From an uncultured Flavihumibacter sp. (GTDB lineage Bacteria; Bacteroidota; Bacteroidia; Chitinophagales; Chitinophagaceae), in NCBI GenBank assembly GCA_902168105.1, contig CABHOY010000026.1, positions 62,001 through 126,000 on the forward strand: a stretch of 64,000 bases of DNA, given 5' to 3'. The translations under genes were made by a program, and so were the position numbers. This document shows positions 60,837 through 64,000 of the stretch, one piece after another (position 1 is the stretch's first letter; each line of letters begins with the position of its first letter). The notes beneath the pieces were generated by a model, which was not told the origin of the DNA, did not search any database, and saw only the letters and a program-made list of their open reading frames with translations.

Positions 60837-61697
60837 TCATTTTTCGGCCACGTTCCGCTCCAACCACCTGGAAGCCAGGGCTATCCAGGCCAATGCAGCC
60901 TTATTGCCCGGTCTTAGTCCGTATCCATGTCCTCCTTTAGCATAGAGGTGCAGTTCCACGAGTACCTTGGCATCTCTGAGTGCGCCTGCCATTACCAGTG
61001 CGCTATTAGCATAAGGATCGTCGGCGGTGGCAAACAGGAAAGTACGGGGAGTATGCTCGTTTACCTGCAGCTCGGGCGTTATGCTGTGATTGGCCCCCTG
61101 GTCAAGATAGGCAGGGTAGATGAGCAGAGCGAAATCAGGACGGGCGGAGCTGCTGTCGCTGGCGTCAACGGGAGCATAAGTACGCTTGTTGTACAGGGTG
61201 CTGGCCCTGGCACTCAGGCTGCCGCCGGCAGAGAAGCCCAGGACGCCGATCTTTTCGGGATTTAAGTGCCATGCTGCCGCCTTGCTGCGAACGATGCGGA
61301 TAGCGCGCTGTACGTCCTGCAAAGCGCCTTCCTGCTTCTGTGGCACCCGGTATTGCAGCACAAAGGCTGTATATCCCTGTTCATTCAGCCAGCGGGCTAT
61401 TTCATAACCTTCCAGGTTAATGGCGAGGATCTGGTAGCCACCGCCGGGACACACCACCACAGCCGCGCCGTTCGCCTTGCCCTTCTCAGGAGTAAAGACC
61501 TGCATGATCGGATCAGTGACATCCGTCAGGCGGACAACATCCTTGCTGGTATCTGTAGTTGGAACAGCCGCTTTTTTAGGAGCAGTCTCTCCTGGTACTG
61601 CGTCTGGCCACAAATGGATAATGTCCTTTTCCTGGGTCTGCGCAAAGGTCTGCATAGATATTATTGATAAGAAGAGTGCACAAAACAGATTTTTCAT
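60837..61697 (-). CDS. Secreted alpha/beta-hydrolase esterase
   Basis: 286 residues from the ATG at 61697. Signal peptide MKNLFCALFLSIISMQTFAQ. Catalytic Ser in LGFSAGGSLSARAS, oxyanion region VVCPGGGYQILA, Asp in FATADDPYANSA and His in KGGHGYGLRPG. Resembles the acetyl-xylan esterase/BD-FAE type of Bacteroidota secreted enzymes, which remove acetyl or feruloyl groups from plant polysaccharides; the exact substrate is not known. Close to the SGNH hydrolase at the window end. Confidence 0.87.
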   Translation of the reverse strand: MKNLFCALFLSIISMQTFAQTQEKDIIHLWPDAVPGETAPKKAAVPTTDTSKDVVRLTDVTDPIMQVFTPEKGKANGAAVVVCPGGGYQILAINLEGYEIARWLNEQGYTAFVLQYRVPQKQEGALQDVQRAIRIVRSKAAAWHLNPEKIGVLGFSAGGSLSARASTLYNKRTYAPVDASDSSSARPDFALLIYPAYLDQGANHSITPELQVNEHTPRTFLFATADDPYANSALVMAGALRDAKVLVELHLYAKGGHGYGLRPGNKAALAWIALASRWLERNVAEK

Positions 61698-61867
61698 ATC
61701 GTGGGTCGTTTGGGAAAACAAAATAGTAAAAGAATGAGTAATTCGGAATTAAACATGAAGATGAATAAGGTTAATTTTTTAAGTGAACTGTAACCAAATG
61801 GATATGTCGTGCGTTAATGTTACAGTTCTCTTTTCATAACAGGAAAGAGGCTTAAATTAAAATTTTC

Positions 61868-62254
61868 ATGAGAAAACCACTAACCTTCATTTCCCTGGCG
61901 GTACTCGCCATGGTTGGATGTAGCAAGAAGAATGCACCTGCGCAGGATTGCGTAAAGTATGAGAAAGTCAATGTTTCCAGGATCGACAAAGCATCATCCG
62001 GTACAGATGACGCTACCACTGTTTATTTTAATGTAAATAACGGTTGCGGACAGTTTCATAAGTTTAATGAAAAGAAAAGCGGTAATACACGTACCATCAC
62101 TGTAGAAGCGGTATATAAAGGATGTATGTGTACGATGGATATTCCTGAAAGGAAAACGTCTTACAAATTAACAGAAAAAACGCCCGGTACTTATTACCTG
62201 AAATTTGTCTCCGGAGAAAATGATTATCAGATAGATACTATCATTGTTAAATAA
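61868..62254 (+). CDS. Small lipoprotein
   Basis: 128 residues. Lipoprotein signal ends AMVGC (Cys18), then SKKNAPAQDC. The mature domain is strand-rich and has four further cysteines (in AQDCVKYEK, NNGCGQFH and YKGCMCTMD), with an immunoglobulin-like beta pattern (TITVEAVYKGCMCTMDIPER, ENDYQIDTIIVK). Not recognised. Probably in the outer membrane or periplasm. Single-gene transcript, closed by a terminator. Confidence 0.7.
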   Translation: MRKPLTFISLAVLAMVGCSKKNAPAQDCVKYEKVNVSRIDKASSGTDDATTVYFNVNNGCGQFHKFNEKKSGNTRTITVEAVYKGCMCTMDIPERKTSYKLTEKTPGTYYLKFVSGENDYQIDTIIVK

Positions 62255-62263
62255 AAGCGAAAG

Positions 62264-62291
62264 GCGTCTCTTAAACGGGACGCTTTTTTTT
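62264..62291 (+). terminator. Intrinsic terminator after the lipoprotein gene
   Basis: GCGTCTC (62264-62270) pairs with GGGACGC (62277-62283; one wobble) over a 6-nt loop, then TTTTTTTT. Confidence 0.85.
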
Positions 62292-62521
62292 GTAAGATTA
62301 TTTTGATATGTTTTTTTTGCTCCCTTTATCAAATAACCGATTATATTCCTAATTTAGAGCTCGCCATATCGAGAACCGTGTTTAATAACAGTGAAACCCG
62401 CTATACCTGCAATCAATCAGTTGTTTATGTAAGTAGTACTGGAATTAGCTATTTCAGATAGAGAGTGCTTTTTATTTCATAACCCGAATCATTTAACCAT
62501 TACAAATCTCAATCCTTCAGA

Positions 62522-64000
62522 ATGTTAAGACATTTAAACCAACGACGTCTGGGCGTAATACTTATTACTGCCATTACTTTTTTATTACCGGCTGCCAGCT
62601 CTGCACAGACCAGAGTATCCTGCCTGGGCGCCAGCGTTGCGGCCGGGTATGGTGTAGCGCCGTCGGAGGCGTACCCCAGCCAGTTAGGCCTTATTCTTGG
62701 CAATGGCTTTAACGTGAGCAATTTTGGAGAGAGCGGCTCCACCCTCATTGAAAGAGCAGATTTCCCCTATGTAGAGCGGCCGAATTATCCGCGCGCCCTT
62801 GCTTCCAGTCCGAATATAGTGACCATTGAACTGGGGTCAAATGACAGTAAACCTTATAACTGGGCTTTTAAGGCTGACTTCATTGCTGACTACAGCAAAC
62901 TGATTGACACTTTCCGCTCATTGCCTTCGCATCCGGTTATCTATATCTGTTTGCCAGTGCCTGCATACTCAGGTAATTTCGACCTGAGTAACGAGATCAT
63001 TTCTAACGAAATGATCCCACTGATACGGATCGTCGCTGCACAGAAGAACGTGCGCCTGATCGACCTGAATACGCCCTTGCAGAATCATCCCGACTGGTAC
63101 CAGAGTGATGGCATCCATCCTAACGCCACAGGCGCCCGTCGCATTGCAGAAGTGATAGCTACTGAGCTGGCGGCACCTGCCAATCTTACGGCGGCTGTTG
63201 TTTCAAAAAACCAGATCAATCTGAACTGGACCGACAGGACCAATGAAACCAATTTTAAGATCCAACGTAGTACTGACAGCCTTACGTGGACTGATCTTGC
63301 TACCGTACCTGCCAATACGACCAGTTACCAGAACACAGGACTGACAGCGACTACCCGTTATTATTACCGGGTATCTGCAACGATCTCTATTGGTAACTCC
63401 AGCTTCTCGAATGTAGTATCAGCTTCGACTGCAGCCGGTGCACAGATACCTGTTATCACAAGTGGCACGACAGCCACAACTACGGCAGGCGCTTCTTTTC
63501 TGTATACTATCACTGCGACCAATTCGCCGCAAACCTATAATGCTACCGGTTTACCGGAGGGACTTAACATTAACGGTCAGACTGGCGTGATCAGTGGAAG
63601 GTCTTTGTCATCCGGCCTTTTTAATGTTGCCATATCCGCCAGCAATGCTGATGGTACAGCGTTTAAAAATCTGCAGCTAACTATTAACATACCAGCAGCT
63701 CAATTGCCTTTTAATGGTAGCCCGCTTGCAATACCCGGTAAAATCGAGGCGGAAGAATATGATAAAGGCGGACAGGGTATCGCCTACAGTGATACCGATA
63801 GCACCAATAACGGTGGCTTGTTCAGACCAGCCGAAGGTGTGGACCTTGAGGCCTGTTCCGAAGGCGGCTACGATCAAGGTTACACACTTGCGGGAGAATG
63901 GGCTAAATACACAGTGAATGTTACTGCTACCGGTTCTTATACATTGCAGGCAAGACTAGCGGCTCCAGGTGTTGGCGGGCTTTTCCATGTAGAACTGGAC
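62522..64000 (+). CDS. Secreted SGNH/GDSL hydrolase with FN3, Ig-like and CBM6 domains (C-terminal part beyond window)
   Basis: The frame opens at the ATG at 62522 and runs past the right edge; about 493 residues are seen. Signal peptide ends ASSAQ. SGNH domain: GAS block I (Ser38), GESGST block II, ELGSNDSK block III and SDGIHPNATG block V with Asp and His. Then a fibronectin III-like domain (about 220-305; LNWTDRTNETNFKIQR), a putative Ig domain (about 308-395; LPEGLNINGQTGVISG), and a CBM6-like domain from about 398 (IEAEEYDKGGQGIAYSDTDS). It is a likely esterase acting on polysaccharides. The missing end may carry a sorting domain. Confidence 0.85.
   Translation, partial: MLRHLNQRRLGVILITAITFLLPAASSAQTRVSCLGASVAAGYGVAPSEAYPSQLGLILGNGFNVSNFGESGSTLIERADFPYVERPNYPRALASSPNIVTIELGSNDSKPYNWAFKADFIADYSKLIDTFRSLPSHPVIYICLPVPAYSGNFDLSNEIISNEMIPLIRIVAAQKNVRLIDLNTPLQNHPDWYQSDGIHPNATGARRIAEVIATELAAPANLTAAVVSKNQINLNWTDRTNETNFKIQRSTDSLTWTDLATVPANTTSYQNTGLTATTRYYYRVSATISIGNSSFSNVVSASTAAGAQIPVITSGTTATTTAGASFLYTITATNSPQTYNATGLPEGLNINGQTGVISGRSLSSGLFNVAISASNADGTAFKNLQLTINIPAAQLPFNGSPLAIPGKIEAEEYDKGGQGIAYSDTDSTNNGGLFRPAEGVDLEACSEGGYDQGYTLAGEWAKYTVNVTATGSYTLQARLAAPGVGGLFHVELD

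Noticed and set aside
1..64000. Search by eye for tRNA, rRNA, riboswitches, transposases, restriction-modification or other classical defence genes.
   Set aside because: None were recognised; small RNAs cannot be excluded without a covariance search.

Overview
The window looks like chromosome from a Bacteroidota bacterium of the Chitinophaga type. The grounds are a sigma/FecR/SusC/SusD cassette, several TonB-dependent receptors, many PAS-rich and hybrid histidine kinases, LytTR/LytS regulation, secreted glycoside hydrolases, and near-consensus Bacteroidota promoter elements (TTTG ... TAnnTTTG). No rRNA, tRNA, CRISPR array, transposase or phage gene was recognised. Genes face both ways in short operons.

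Region by region. 0-1.1 kb: two AraC/cupin-type regulators. 1.3-6.1 kb: a GH130 enzyme converging on three co-directional glycan genes (GT4, an alpha/alpha-barrel protein, GT4). 6.3-12 kb: a Tat-exported Dabb protein, an orphan, and a TonB receptor downstream of a LytTR regulator and LytS-type kinase. 12-19.9 kb: a PAS kinase with its receiver, an aldose epimerase, a CGNR regulator divergent from a DMT exporter, a ComA-like synthase, a lipoprotein and an aldo/keto reductase. 20.1-25.2 kb: an AraC regulator divergent from a DapA-family deaminase/dehydratase, an alpha-ketoglutaric semialdehyde dehydrogenase and an APC permease. 25.2-35.6 kb: an intervening block with an OmpR-type regulator, a siderophore-type TonB receptor, a decayed receptor fragment next to an 11-bp tandem repeat, four small orphan or immunity-like genes, a 112-nt inverted repeat, a deaminase and a 1203-residue hybrid kinase. 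35.9-42.3 kb: a tight operon of 4-hydroxyproline epimerase, a FAD D-amino-acid oxidoreductase, a secreted DUF885 metallopeptidase-like protein and a secreted GH127 enzyme. 42.3-49.4 kb: an outer-membrane barrel protein, RmuC, a secreted basic-secretory-protein-type metallopeptidase, a CHASE3 hybrid kinase and a receiver. 49.5-56 kb: an ECF sigma factor, FecR, SusC and SusD. 56-57.8 kb, reverse strand: a MauE/DoxX-type membrane protein, a small secreted two-cysteine peptide and an anchored orphan protein. 57.9-60.7 kb: a PAS kinase, a REC-CRP regulator and a coiled-coil protein. 60.8-64 kb: a secreted esterase, a lipoprotein and the start of a multidomain SGNH hydrolase cut by the window end.

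The most coherent theme is hydroxyproline. The two blocks at 21.4-25.2 kb and 35.9-38.2 kb together encode a complete predicted route from trans-4-hydroxy-L-proline to alpha-ketoglutarate plus a permease. The second block continues without a break into a secreted peptidase-like protein and a GH127 beta-L-arabinofuranosidase-family enzyme, which is the family known to attack hydroxyproline-linked arabinosides of plant extensins. I infer a locus for using hydroxyproline-rich glycoproteins, split by about 10.7 kb of unrelated genes. The second most interesting item is the MauE / small cysteine peptide / orphan trio next to the sigma-FecR-SusCD cassette. All functions are from reading sequence and motifs; no database search was run.
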